63,045 nt of DNA from the NCBI RefSeq assembly GCF_005886875.1, contig NZ_PNBY01000030.1, positions 1 to 63,045 of the forward strand, given 5' to 3'. Positions 45,401 through 53,294 of this stretch are shown here, one piece after another (the stretch's first letter is position 1; every line of letters starts with the position of its first letter). A model generated the notes under the pieces. The model was not told where the DNA came from. It ran no database searches and saw only the letters and a list, made by a program, of their open reading frames with translations. The position numbers were made by a program, and so were the translations under genes. Source of the stretch: Pseudoalteromonas aurantia (GTDB lineage: Bacteria > Pseudomonadota > Gammaproteobacteria > Enterobacterales > Alteromonadaceae).

Positions 45401-48400
45401 TACACAGTTAATTGAGCAGAAGAATAGTCCGCAATTAGTATGTTATGTTGTTCCTGAAAAGGAAGTGGTATATCGAACTAGTACGCAGTCAGAGAGATTA
45501 AAAGAGCGCATACTCTATTGGGCTCAACAGCAATTACCCACACATATGATTCCCGCTGTGTTTATATTTATTGAGTCTCTTCCACTCACACGTAATGGTA
45601 AAATTGATAAAACGGCTTTGCCACATTTTGTATCACACACATCAGGGCGTACTGTAAAACCGGAGGGAGCGCTAGAAGAGCGCATGAGAGACATTTGGCT
45701 GTCGGTATTAGGATTGAGAGAGCTCGGAGTTGAAGATGATTTTTTTCGTATCGGAGGAAGTTCACTTACTGCCATTAGTTTGATCACTCGAGTTAATATT
45801 GCGTTTAATACCCAACTTAATGTCCGAGACATTTTTTTAAATACCACCATTCGTGAACTAGTTAAAAAAATAGTGACGATGTCAGAAGGCTTCAAGTATA
45901 CGGGCTATCAGTTGGTAGATTGTAGTAATGAGAATTTTGACAAACCTTTTCCCCTGACAAATATTCAACAAGCATATTTATATGGACGGCTTGATAGCTT
46001 TGAAATGGGGAATGTGGCAACGCACTGCTATGATGAAATTATTTTTAGCAGCTTAAATGCTGAGCGGTTAGAGCGCGTGCTAAATCGTATTATTTCAGAG
46101 CAACCTACGTTGAGGACGATATTTGATCAAGAGAGTCAGTGCGTTCTCGAGCATGTACCTTATTATCCCATCTGCCAGCACGGTCAATTATCAGAATCTG
46201 CTTTTATGGCTTTGCGTAATCGTTTGGCATACAAAGTGTATGATGTAACCAAGTTCCCGTTATTTGATATTGAAATAAGTCATTTTAATAATCGTTCGAT
46301 TCTACATATTAGTATCGATGCTTTGATTATGGATGCAACCAGCCTTAATGCAATGTTCTTAGAGTTGGCTCGTTTATATAACGCCAAAAATATGGATGAT
46401 GTTGCTCCTAATACGCTCGATATTACATTTAGTCAGTACATGTATCAGTATGAAATGATTCGCTCAAGTCAGTTGTACCATGATGCGAAGGCTTATTGGC
46501 AAAACAAATTAGCCGATTATAATTTTGATGCTCAATTGCCAATAATTACCCAAGTTAATTTGATCACGTCGCCTACTTTTAAACGCCGTTCACGGGTTGT
46601 TGAAAAAGAAGTATGGCAGAAAGTAGAAAAAAGGGCATTGCAGTATCAAATATCTCCGACCAGCGTGATGTTGTATTTATATGGCTTAGTTTTATGCAAA
46701 TGGAGTGGGCAATCTTCATTTTGTATTAATTTGACGTTATTTAACCGCCTACCTTTGCATTCTAAAATCAACGAACTCTGGGGGGATTTTACGGTTCTCG
46801 AGCTGTTTAACTTTCAGCGGACAGATGCACCGTCGTTGCAGCAGGCATTAACGGAATCTCAACAGCAACTATGGGAAGATATTGAACATAATTTATTCGA
46901 TGGTATTGATTTCCAAAGGTTAGTAAGAAAAGAGCTACAGTTTCCGCAAAATAAGGCGCTGTGTCCCGTTGTGCTGACCAGTTTGTTGGGTCAGGCTGCT
47001 GAACCTGAGCAAGTCATGAACGGCTATCTTGAGCATGGCTATTCAATTACACAAACCTCACAAGTATATCTAGATAATAAAGTGTTCGAAACATCCAAGG
47101 GGATGGTCATCGAATGGGACTACATATCGGAGCTTTTTGAGTGTGAAACGATCGAGCAAATGCAGAATGACTACTATGATCTGGTGATCAAATTGTCATT
47201 GATGGATTGGCAAGATGTGCAACCTACACTTTCGCTGGCTCAAAGAGATTTAGAGGTTATCGCTGAGGCAAATAATGCGTCGCGTACTCCAGTGGGAGAC
47301 ACCTTAATATCAATATGTGAACAGGGGGGGATCATTAATCCAGACGCTGTGGCTGTGATTGATGAAAAAGGAGCACATAGTTACCGTGCAATAATGCAAA
47401 TGAGTCATTACCTAGCAGGCTATTTGTATGAAAAGCAGAAGAGAGAAGAAGAGTTAATTGCAGTATTAAGCGAAAAAAGCGCATTACAAGTAATCGCTGT
47501 GCTGGGCAGTATTAAAGCAGGTAAAGCATATTTACCACTGAATATTGATTGGCCAATTGGACGTATTAATGAAGTTTTAGTTGAGGGGGGAGTATCTCGT
47601 GTTTTAGTGTCTCAAACTCAATATGCCCAGCTGATAAAATCAAGTGATATATTTGATAAGTATCAATGGATAGTCCTTGAAGATGTGATAACTCATTCAG
47701 GTGGAGCGAGCGCTTCGGTCGCATTACCAGTAGTTAATAAAGACGATATCGCATATGTCATATTTACCTCTGGTAGTACAGGAAAGCCTAAAGGGGTGAC
47801 TATTTCGCATGAAGGGGCTGTTAATACAATTTTGGCTGTTAATGAGCGTTTTGCTGTGTCATCAGAGGATAATGTTTTAGCGTTATCTGAATTAAGCTTT
47901 GACTTATCAGTGTACGATATTTTTGGTGTATTGGCTGCAGGCGGTACAATCGTATTTCCTGACACCTCTCGTACTAAAGAGCCGAGTCATTGGTGTGAGC
48001 TGATTGCGCGTTATCGTATTTCAATTTGGAATACAGTACCGCAGTTAATGCAGTTATTGACTGATTATACGACAGACTTTGCTTTGTCAGTGGCAGAACT
48101 TCGGGTTGTTTTACTCAGCGGGGATTGGATCCCTGTTAATTTAGCTAAACAGCTCAAAGAGACCTATTCAAATATGAGAGTAGTGAGTCTTGGAGGCGCG
48201 ACTGAGGGTAGCATTTGGTCAATCTGGTATGAGGTGGTCGATGTACTAGAAGGGTGGTCTGCCATACCTTATGGTTACGCAATGCCTTCACAGAAAATGT
48301 TTGTTTTAAATGACTTTGGAGAACACTGCCCGATTGGTGTTATGGGGGAAATACACATTGGTGGTGTTGGTGTCGCCATGAATTATTGGCAGGATTTAGA

Positions 48401-51400
48401 TAAAACGCAGGCGCGTTTTATTACTCATCCACAGCTTGGTCGATTGTATAAAACAGGTGACTTAGGAAAATGGCACTCAGATGGGTATATGACGTTTGAA
48501 GGACGTGTTGATAGTCAGGTTAAAGTCAATGGTTATCGTATTGAATTAGATGAGATATCGGCGAAACTTATAGCTGAAGCTGGTGTTGAGCAAGCGCCAA
48601 TTGTAGTGCAAGATAATCAATTAATAGCCTATTTAGTCGCGAGTTCTCATCAAGAGTCAGAGCTTGATGAAGCACAAGTTAAAGCATTTAAGCTTCAGCA
48701 ATTAGGTATTAAAGCTGTTACTCGGGCCGATTATAACTTAGCGGATGTTACGTTAGATGAAGCCCTATTTAGAAGTAGGAAAAGTTATCGTACTTTTGAA
48801 GCTGCCACACACGAGCTCTGCCCGGACAATTTAAACTCGTTACTAGAGTTTACGCCTCAAAAAACACAAAACGGTACACGCTTAACCGACATTGATATGC
48901 AAACATTATGTGGCATTTTAGCACCATTGAGTGCGATGACATTACAAGGGCGTTCATTACCAAAGTATTTATACCCGTCTGCTGGTAGCTGTTATGCGAT
49001 TCAGACAACGGTAGGTATTAATCGATCGAATAGGGAGTTCGAAGCCGGTTATTATTACTATCAGCCAGTCGCACATACACTGTCGGCTATAACTAAAAAA
49101 ACAGGCCCTTTTGACAGCGATGTCAATAGCTTGCTTAGCTTAACATTTAGTCTATATTTACCTGCAATAACACCGATATATAAAGAAGATAGTATTCGGT
49201 TAGCGTGTTTAGAGTTAGGGCATATGTTGTCTTTATTAGACGGTGTACTGTCTACATATGATTTGAAACCGCATTTAACAATACTTGACCAGACTGAGGG
49301 GGATTATTATCACCTTGGTTGTTTAGAGCTATTAAATTCCAAGGTAAACTCCAAAGCCGATACGGTCTTTGCTATTTCTGAACTCCCGATACCTGAGATT
49401 GACTTTCTCCCAGCGGTTCCATCTGGCTTTAGTAATGGTATACAGGCAATTGACTTTTCTTCACTTAGTGTCTTTGAGCAATTATCAGAACAGCAAAAAT
49501 TGCTGGCAAGCGGCTCTGGACTATTTGTATTTAACGGGACAGAGGATATCAAAGGGCTCATTCACTCTGGTTATTATTCTCAGCAATTGACAACGGCATT
49601 ATATGCTCAAGATATTGGGAGCTGTTGTCTGGGTATTCGTCCATACGGTGGTACCAATTACTGTATCGTTGTTGGAGGTATAAACCAGCAGATGAAACAA
49701 TCTCTTGAATCAGCAGTGCAAGTGCCGACTCTATCAATGTATCTAACTGAAAGACTAAAACAATATTTACCAGCCTATATGTTACCGCAGCATTATGTGG
49801 TACTTGATAAGCTTCCTTTAACAGCGAATGGTAAAGTTGATCTTCGAAATTTACCGCCAGTCACAATAACAGCAAGTACATATTGTGAACCAAGAAATCA
49901 GGTTGAATTAGCTCTTGCTCAGATTTGGCAAACAGCACTCGACATAGAGAAAATTGGAATTTACGATAATTTCTTCAACGTGGGTCTAGACTCAATCTTA
50001 GCGATTAAATTAGTGACTGTATGTAAGCAGGCATCATTAGGCTTGTCGGTCGCTGATATTTTTAAATACCCAACTATTGCGTTATTAGCACCTGAAGTAA
50101 CGTTGTTTAAAGACGTTGAGGCATATCATGCTTATTCATTGTTAAATGGGCAGAATGCGCAATACAACTTACCGTGTCAAGATGCTTATCCTGCGAGCCA
50201 ATTGCAAATTTCTATGCTCATTGAATCGGAACAAGATAGCGCAATGTATAACGAAGTGACGGTTTATGCTGTGCACCTTCCTTTCGATGAGTTGTCTTTT
50301 TCTTCTGTGATCTCGTCTGCTATTGAGCGTCACCCTATCATGAGAACTGCATTCATTATTAATGAAGATTATGGTTATCTAGTGCAGGAGTTTGAGTCTG
50401 TGTCTTTAAATATTGATGTGCAGTCTATAGATATACAGACCCTAAAAGCACAATTATCAGCTCGTGGGTTTGAGGTGCACCTTGCCGGGTTATATCGATT
50501 TGTCATTATAGATGTGGGTGTGGATTCCTTTCAATGTGTCTTCTCTTTTCACCACGCATTGCTTGATGGCTGGAGCGTGGCTAGTTTCATGTCAGAAATT
50601 ATGGCTGACTATCAGAGCAAGCTTACTGGAAAAGAAATAGGGATAAAAGATGCTTTGCCTGTTTATGGCGAATATGTACGCCAAGAGCGTAATGCCATCA
50701 ATGATGAAAAGCAGCGCACTTTTTGGCAGCAATATTTGGCGGGATACCACACGCCAAATATGCCAATTATTAGCAGTACATCCAATTTCAATGGGAAAGA
50801 ACATGCGGAGTTGGTTCATACATTTAGCGTCGATCACTCATCACAATTACTGGTGCTTTCCCAGCAATTAAGAATACCAGTCGAATGCATATTTTTAGCT
50901 GTCTATCACTATACGCTTTGCACTTTTCAAAATGCAACAGAACTGGTTATAGGGCTTGTGACGCATAACCGTTTGGAGCGAGAGGGGGGAGATAAACAGC
51001 TTGGGCTATTTTTGAATACTCTACCGTTTCGTTTAAACAAGCCTCTGAAAAGTGAGCTAATTGCACAGTGGCTTCAGGCTATTTCAGGTGAAAAAACACA
51101 TATCCTACAGGGTAAACAACTCCCTTATCGGTATATAGAAGACTGTTGGGAAGCTGATGAACGGTTATTTGATTGTGCTTTTAATTATATTTACTTTCAA
51201 GATGAAACAGGCGATTCGAAATATCAATCAGTTGATAATGAGAGTGTGCGTTCAGATATTCCTTTGGTGCTCAATGTTGAACGAACTGCCGATTATTTTA
51301 TAGCCTCTTTGATAGGATGTCAGCCAAAGATGCAAGCGCAGATGATGTCGTATCTAATGAAAAATATGGTGGAGATGCTCAGTGCGCTTGGTGAACTTAA

Positions 51401-53285
51401 GGCAGAGCAAACTGAAGTATGCGTGCAAGATCTGAATCGTTCAAATGATCTTGCTATATTAGGTGATTCACAGGCGCTAAGTGCACCAGCGACAACATTA
51501 ACAGAGCTGTTTTCGCGGCAAGTGCATATTAGACCTCACGATATTGCTCTTAATTATGATGGGAAAACATTAACGTATCAACAGTTAGCTCATAAGTCTG
51601 AAAACTTGGCTAAAGTGCTGGTTCATACGTATGGTATCCACACTCAAAAAGCTGAGAATGGCACCAGACTCATTGGACTATATTTAGAGCGAGGCTTAGA
51701 TATGGTCGTCGCGATGTTAGCGGTTTTAAAGGTGGGGGCTGCTTATCTACCTATTGCTGTTGACTACCCAAGCCAGCGTGTTGAATTCATTGTCAAAGAT
51801 AGTGAGGTGGGTGTCATTTTAACTCAACAACACTTGATTGGAGTACTTGAACAGTGCCTAGAAACGTTGGATGCTTCTGTCGCGATGATGGCATTAGATA
51901 GCCCGGCAGTGGATCAGGTATCAAGCGCAACATTGCCTATCAATATTACCCCAAGTAGTTTGGCCTATGTGATTTATACTTCAGGCACAACAGGAACCCC
52001 AAAAGGGGTTAAGGTGTCACATAGTAATGCGACGAGCCTCGTTTTTTCTGCAGTTGACGTTCTTGATATACCAAAAAGATTACGCGCTTTGCAGTTTTCA
52101 AGTTATGTCTTTGATGCCAGTGTTTATGAAATCTTCGTTTTTTTACTACATGGTCATGAGTTGCATATTTGTACAGATGAACAACGTCATGATCCTACTG
52201 CATTAGGTGAGTTGATCGCGGCTCAGCATATTGAGTGTGCAACACTCCCACCTGTAATGCTAAGTCAGCTGGATTATACCGTAGCCTCTTCACTTAAAAA
52301 GCTCATTACTGCGGGGGAAAGTGCACCGCTTAAAGTGCTTGAGAAATTTAGCCAATTTTGCGATGTGTTTAATGGCTATGGGCCAACTGAGACGTCGGTA
52401 TGTGCAAGTATGCATCAGTTCAAACTTGGTGATAGCGCCAATAACATTGGTAAGCCCTTGCTTAATACTGTCGTATATATTTTAGATGTAAATAGAGAGA
52501 TTGTGCCGATTGGGGCCCCAGGTGAATTGTATATCGGGGGTCGGGGTGTTGCGCAAGGCTATTTAAATAGGGAAGCGCTGAGCTCTGAGCGGTTTATCCA
52601 AAACCCGTTTTCAAAACAGAATAACTCGTCTGATCTTTTGTATAAAACAGGTGATTTGGTACGTTCAAATAATAAAGGAGAAATTGAGTTCTTAGGACGA
52701 AATGACTTCCAAATAAAACTACGGGGTTATCGCATTGAATTATCTGAGATAGAGAGAGTGCTGTGCAACATTACTCCAATTGAACAAGCTGTGGTTATCT
52801 CTCACAGTGAGGGTGACAATACGGTGTTATATGCCTATGTGGTAAGTACTGATACGAATGAAATAGATATAGCGGCGGTGTTTAGTGAACTCAAAAACAC
52901 ACTGCCGCATTATATGCTTCCTTTTGCTATCACGAAGATCTCCGCTATCCCATTAACAATCAATGGCAAAATAAATAAGCAAGGTTTACCAAAGCCAAGT
53001 TACATCGAGTCTTATGTGGCACCTGACAATGCATTATCAGTCCAATTATGTGAACAATGGCAGCAGGAATTGAATGTTAAAAAAATTGGTATTCAAGATA
53101 ACTTTTTTGGGATGGGGGGGAACTCAATTTTGGCTTTGTCGTTGACTAAAAAGATGCAGTGCTTATTGGGCCCGACTTTTAAAGTCGAGTATTTATACGA
53201 ATTAGAGACTGTTGCACGCATTTACGAATGGTATCAAGTCAACGTTACTGCTGAGAGTGGCGAAGAAGAAATAATAACACTGTAG
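39495..53285 (+). CDS. Four-module nonribosomal peptide synthetase (NRPS-A) with thiazole module
   Basis: 4596 aa. Domain order with approximate residues: C-like 1-440 (HHxxxDG degenerate, 148-154 reads HKLLLDK); A1 455-965; T1 (Ser1015); C 1073-1500 (HHICSDG at 1203-1209); A2 1530-2040; T2 (Ser2090); heterocyclisation Cy 2150-2580 (DALIMDATS, 2275-2283); A3 2606-3454 with an FMN-type oxidase Ox inserted at about 3066-3410; T3 (Ser3500); C 3566-3990 (HHALLDG at 3686-3692); A4 4000-4490; T4 (Ser4544). No E or TE domain. Pocket codes read by eye: A1 DPEDIGAIT (acidic, perhaps a basic residue), A2 DVQFISQVA (unclear, Pro-like), A3 DLYNLSLIW (Cys), A4 DAYTIAGVC (Phe-like). So Cys is cyclised and oxidised to thiazole. 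The acidic C-terminal tail suits docking to NRPS-B, which starts 9 bases later. No phosphopantetheinyl transferase or export gene is seen here. Confidence 0.9.
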   Translation: MQVPSIKTNSKLKAKRADSQRLRLHPLQQNQYRAHISDRDNIVTQYVTYSEPLQATVVELAWLRLIEAIDVLKIRLSDNHSESSVECYFEQPRCALSNTLCLPEMNDAEIQQFIKDHKCLINVEKGHLYQLSMFNIAGHRSVILLRAHKLLLDKLSWAYLWGLFEQAYRQLDSDNTNYQTMILPQYAKAMCQNEDYIQSDEYMRDKVFWQSQNLSHPVHLSTKYTHQGYQSFSLALPATLTKRVRQYVADNQLSEWTLFAGVVSVYISTLNQQSSMYVSTTIDNRGSAELSPIIGVLENTVPIVIDIDIHSSLLELIKDIENTYKNAKSHGRYPFKVIERLEISQSDIAIEYDDLALRVPRLSHQHITELDEGEDNRPLTLTLKEGSEKNTLTLQMDFLTSHFKPAEAQRFIDSLMSYFKALVDSPTKKIKDIYALDNQERGIVVSESAVQCFSLRCIHQHFELQAQKKPDAIAVINSAEYITFHELNSRANRLARYFLTQGIVSGSLIGVCQERSIEMIITLLAVLKAGGAYVPIDPSYPDERLRHMLEDSQVALLISVEKYALRLAALDNIGNNLRIVVRDSLPIQTLVNSQPSSDLQVQSDPCALAYVIYTSGSTGKPKGVMVEHRALSSHIQAFRQHLKISEQDIVLQFNNLGFDPATEQIFSSLTSGATLCLAPSERLDIDILKHFLLENKVTIADLPTSFAREFIEQVADDATFLRCNRLRKLIVGGEVLPMKLAVMWNDSKLANNCQLLNAYGPTEATITASLFTVPPTIDTSAIAIGKPLPRTEFYIVNHSMQLVPPGGVGELLIGGDRLARGYLNRPTLTAESFIINPFSASCNARLYKTGDMVRYQEDMNLEFIGRIDEQVKIRGFRVELAEVELCLNQHIGIKQGIVVSINEQSNRQLVAYFVSSDTTYDTEILIPELRLFLSNKLPEYMVPSVFISLPKLPTTVNGKIDRKKLPLPLHGSDRRCIEPNNDIERSLRRIWADVLGMKEQHISSTDNFFHLGGHSLLATRVISQIRRDLQLTLLIRDMFEYTTIQTLARHLHETSSVQSQYCISASAISKAPLSFAQQRLWLIDQIESGNSHYNICEAFRFEGLLDVSILNDCLNDIIRRHDIFRTVYLNDGDEPYQSVLEHDVFTMSEIDLSTLAPEQQEVQLAQLKQQEALCPFSLSTDLMLRSSLVKLSETRQVLLLSTHHICSDGWSFAVLVDELNTLYRHYTGIVLSDISPLPIQYRDYAIWQRQLFTTDYLKADLDYWLSALDELPGVHRFPTDRPRPSVQSHCGAVITSVVKVDITHRLQQYARTANVTLFMILHSALTVVLSRYSAEDDIVIGSPVANRDHSDLSSLIGFFTNTVVLRSNVSSDPTFNQLLDSNKKCALNAYEHQQLPFEKIVEALCVERSLSHAPLFQVLLVLQNNIEQAFDLPNIEVTVDDPEIRTAKFDISLEVLETEQGLRLNWEYATDLYNSERIERLNQSFIQVLDAVVAQQDQPISQLPVLTAFDTAHFAKWASVNTSRCNNGIECIQHLFEQTVINTPHRIAVTFGHEQLTYQALNQRANQLAHTLIDYAVEADVLVGLCIPRSLDMCIGLLAILKAGGAYVPLDFEYPEVRLQHMINDAELSLILCTHETHALLSNLQTVSSYELLCLDDISIQPQLASQPVDNISANDRSVSGQDLAYVIYTSGSSGVPKGVLQQHKTLTHLLKSQQRDNVLLAPLKTLQLASIGFDVSVQEVFTTWSTGSELVIFAQEMRLEIGFITRLISELGVGRLFISPALLQCLIEEVADGNLQLGTLKEIIVSGEALSLSKRLCDFLTNSDTTLVNQYGPTESHVATSFVITDPTCDYMPPIGRPLPGYAVSLVDSHGSIVPIGTQGELCISGVGLARGYLNNADLTQQKFNLVTTGPGDSKVQYKTGDKAYWSVDGQLEFCGRIDQQVKIRGIRVELEEVNYHIVSHKDVKACVTQLIEQKNSPQLVCYVVPEKEVVYRTSTQSERLKERILYWAQQQLPTHMIPAVFIFIESLPLTRNGKIDKTALPHFVSHTSGRTVKPEGALEERMRDIWLSVLGLRELGVEDDFFRIGGSSLTAISLITRVNIAFNTQLNVRDIFLNTTIRELVKKIVTMSEGFKYTGYQLVDCSNENFDKPFPLTNIQQAYLYGRLDSFEMGNVATHCYDEIIFSSLNAERLERVLNRIISEQPTLRTIFDQESQCVLEHVPYYPICQHGQLSESAFMALRNRLAYKVYDVTKFPLFDIEISHFNNRSILHISIDALIMDATSLNAMFLELARLYNAKNMDDVAPNTLDITFSQYMYQYEMIRSSQLYHDAKAYWQNKLADYNFDAQLPIITQVNLITSPTFKRRSRVVEKEVWQKVEKRALQYQISPTSVMLYLYGLVLCKWSGQSSFCINLTLFNRLPLHSKINELWGDFTVLELFNFQRTDAPSLQQALTESQQQLWEDIEHNLFDGIDFQRLVRKELQFPQNKALCPVVLTSLLGQAAEPEQVMNGYLEHGYSITQTSQVYLDNKVFETSKGMVIEWDYISELFECETIEQMQNDYYDLVIKLSLMDWQDVQPTLSLAQRDLEVIAEANNASRTPVGDTLISICEQGGIINPDAVAVIDEKGAHSYRAIMQMSHYLAGYLYEKQKREEELIAVLSEKSALQVIAVLGSIKAGKAYLPLNIDWPIGRINEVLVEGGVSRVLVSQTQYAQLIKSSDIFDKYQWIVLEDVITHSGGASASVALPVVNKDDIAYVIFTSGSTGKPKGVTISHEGAVNTILAVNERFAVSSEDNVLALSELSFDLSVYDIFGVLAAGGTIVFPDTSRTKEPSHWCELIARYRISIWNTVPQLMQLLTDYTTDFALSVAELRVVLLSGDWIPVNLAKQLKETYSNMRVVSLGGATEGSIWSIWYEVVDVLEGWSAIPYGYAMPSQKMFVLNDFGEHCPIGVMGEIHIGGVGVAMNYWQDLDKTQARFITHPQLGRLYKTGDLGKWHSDGYMTFEGRVDSQVKVNGYRIELDEISAKLIAEAGVEQAPIVVQDNQLIAYLVASSHQESELDEAQVKAFKLQQLGIKAVTRADYNLADVTLDEALFRSRKSYRTFEAATHELCPDNLNSLLEFTPQKTQNGTRLTDIDMQTLCGILAPLSAMTLQGRSLPKYLYPSAGSCYAIQTTVGINRSNREFEAGYYYYQPVAHTLSAITKKTGPFDSDVNSLLSLTFSLYLPAITPIYKEDSIRLACLELGHMLSLLDGVLSTYDLKPHLTILDQTEGDYYHLGCLELLNSKVNSKADTVFAISELPIPEIDFLPAVPSGFSNGIQAIDFSSLSVFEQLSEQQKLLASGSGLFVFNGTEDIKGLIHSGYYSQQLTTALYAQDIGSCCLGIRPYGGTNYCIVVGGINQQMKQSLESAVQVPTLSMYLTERLKQYLPAYMLPQHYVVLDKLPLTANGKVDLRNLPPVTITASTYCEPRNQVELALAQIWQTALDIEKIGIYDNFFNVGLDSILAIKLVTVCKQASLGLSVADIFKYPTIALLAPEVTLFKDVEAYHAYSLLNGQNAQYNLPCQDAYPASQLQISMLIESEQDSAMYNEVTVYAVHLPFDELSFSSVISSAIERHPIMRTAFIINEDYGYLVQEFESVSLNIDVQSIDIQTLKAQLSARGFEVHLAGLYRFVIIDVGVDSFQCVFSFHHALLDGWSVASFMSEIMADYQSKLTGKEIGIKDALPVYGEYVRQERNAINDEKQRTFWQQYLAGYHTPNMPIISSTSNFNGKEHAELVHTFSVDHSSQLLVLSQQLRIPVECIFLAVYHYTLCTFQNATELVIGLVTHNRLEREGGDKQLGLFLNTLPFRLNKPLKSELIAQWLQAISGEKTHILQGKQLPYRYIEDCWEADERLFDCAFNYIYFQDETGDSKYQSVDNESVRSDIPLVLNVERTADYFIASLIGCQPKMQAQMMSYLMKNMVEMLSALGELKAEQTEVCVQDLNRSNDLAILGDSQALSAPATTLTELFSRQVHIRPHDIALNYDGKTLTYQQLAHKSENLAKVLVHTYGIHTQKAENGTRLIGLYLERGLDMVVAMLAVLKVGAAYLPIAVDYPSQRVEFIVKDSEVGVILTQQHLIGVLEQCLETLDASVAMMALDSPAVDQVSSATLPINITPSSLAYVIYTSGTTGTPKGVKVSHSNATSLVFSAVDVLDIPKRLRALQFSSYVFDASVYEIFVFLLHGHELHICTDEQRHDPTALGELIAAQHIECATLPPVMLSQLDYTVASSLKKLITAGESAPLKVLEKFSQFCDVFNGYGPTETSVCASMHQFKLGDSANNIGKPLLNTVVYILDVNREIVPIGAPGELYIGGRGVAQGYLNREALSSERFIQNPFSKQNNSSDLLYKTGDLVRSNNKGEIEFLGRNDFQIKLRGYRIELSEIERVLCNITPIEQAVVISHSEGDNTVLYAYVVSTDTNEIDIAAVFSELKNTLPHYMLPFAITKISAIPLTINGKINKQGLPKPSYIESYVAPDNALSVQLCEQWQQELNVKKIGIQDNFFGMGGNSILALSLTKKMQCLLGPTFKVEYLYELETVARIYEWYQVNVTAESGEEEIITL

Positions 53286-53294
53286 GGAAAATAG

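Noticed and set aside
45524..45895. 123-residue minus-strand frame inside NRPS-A
   Set aside because: It is a shadow of the A2-T2 coding sequence with no start signal or family pattern.
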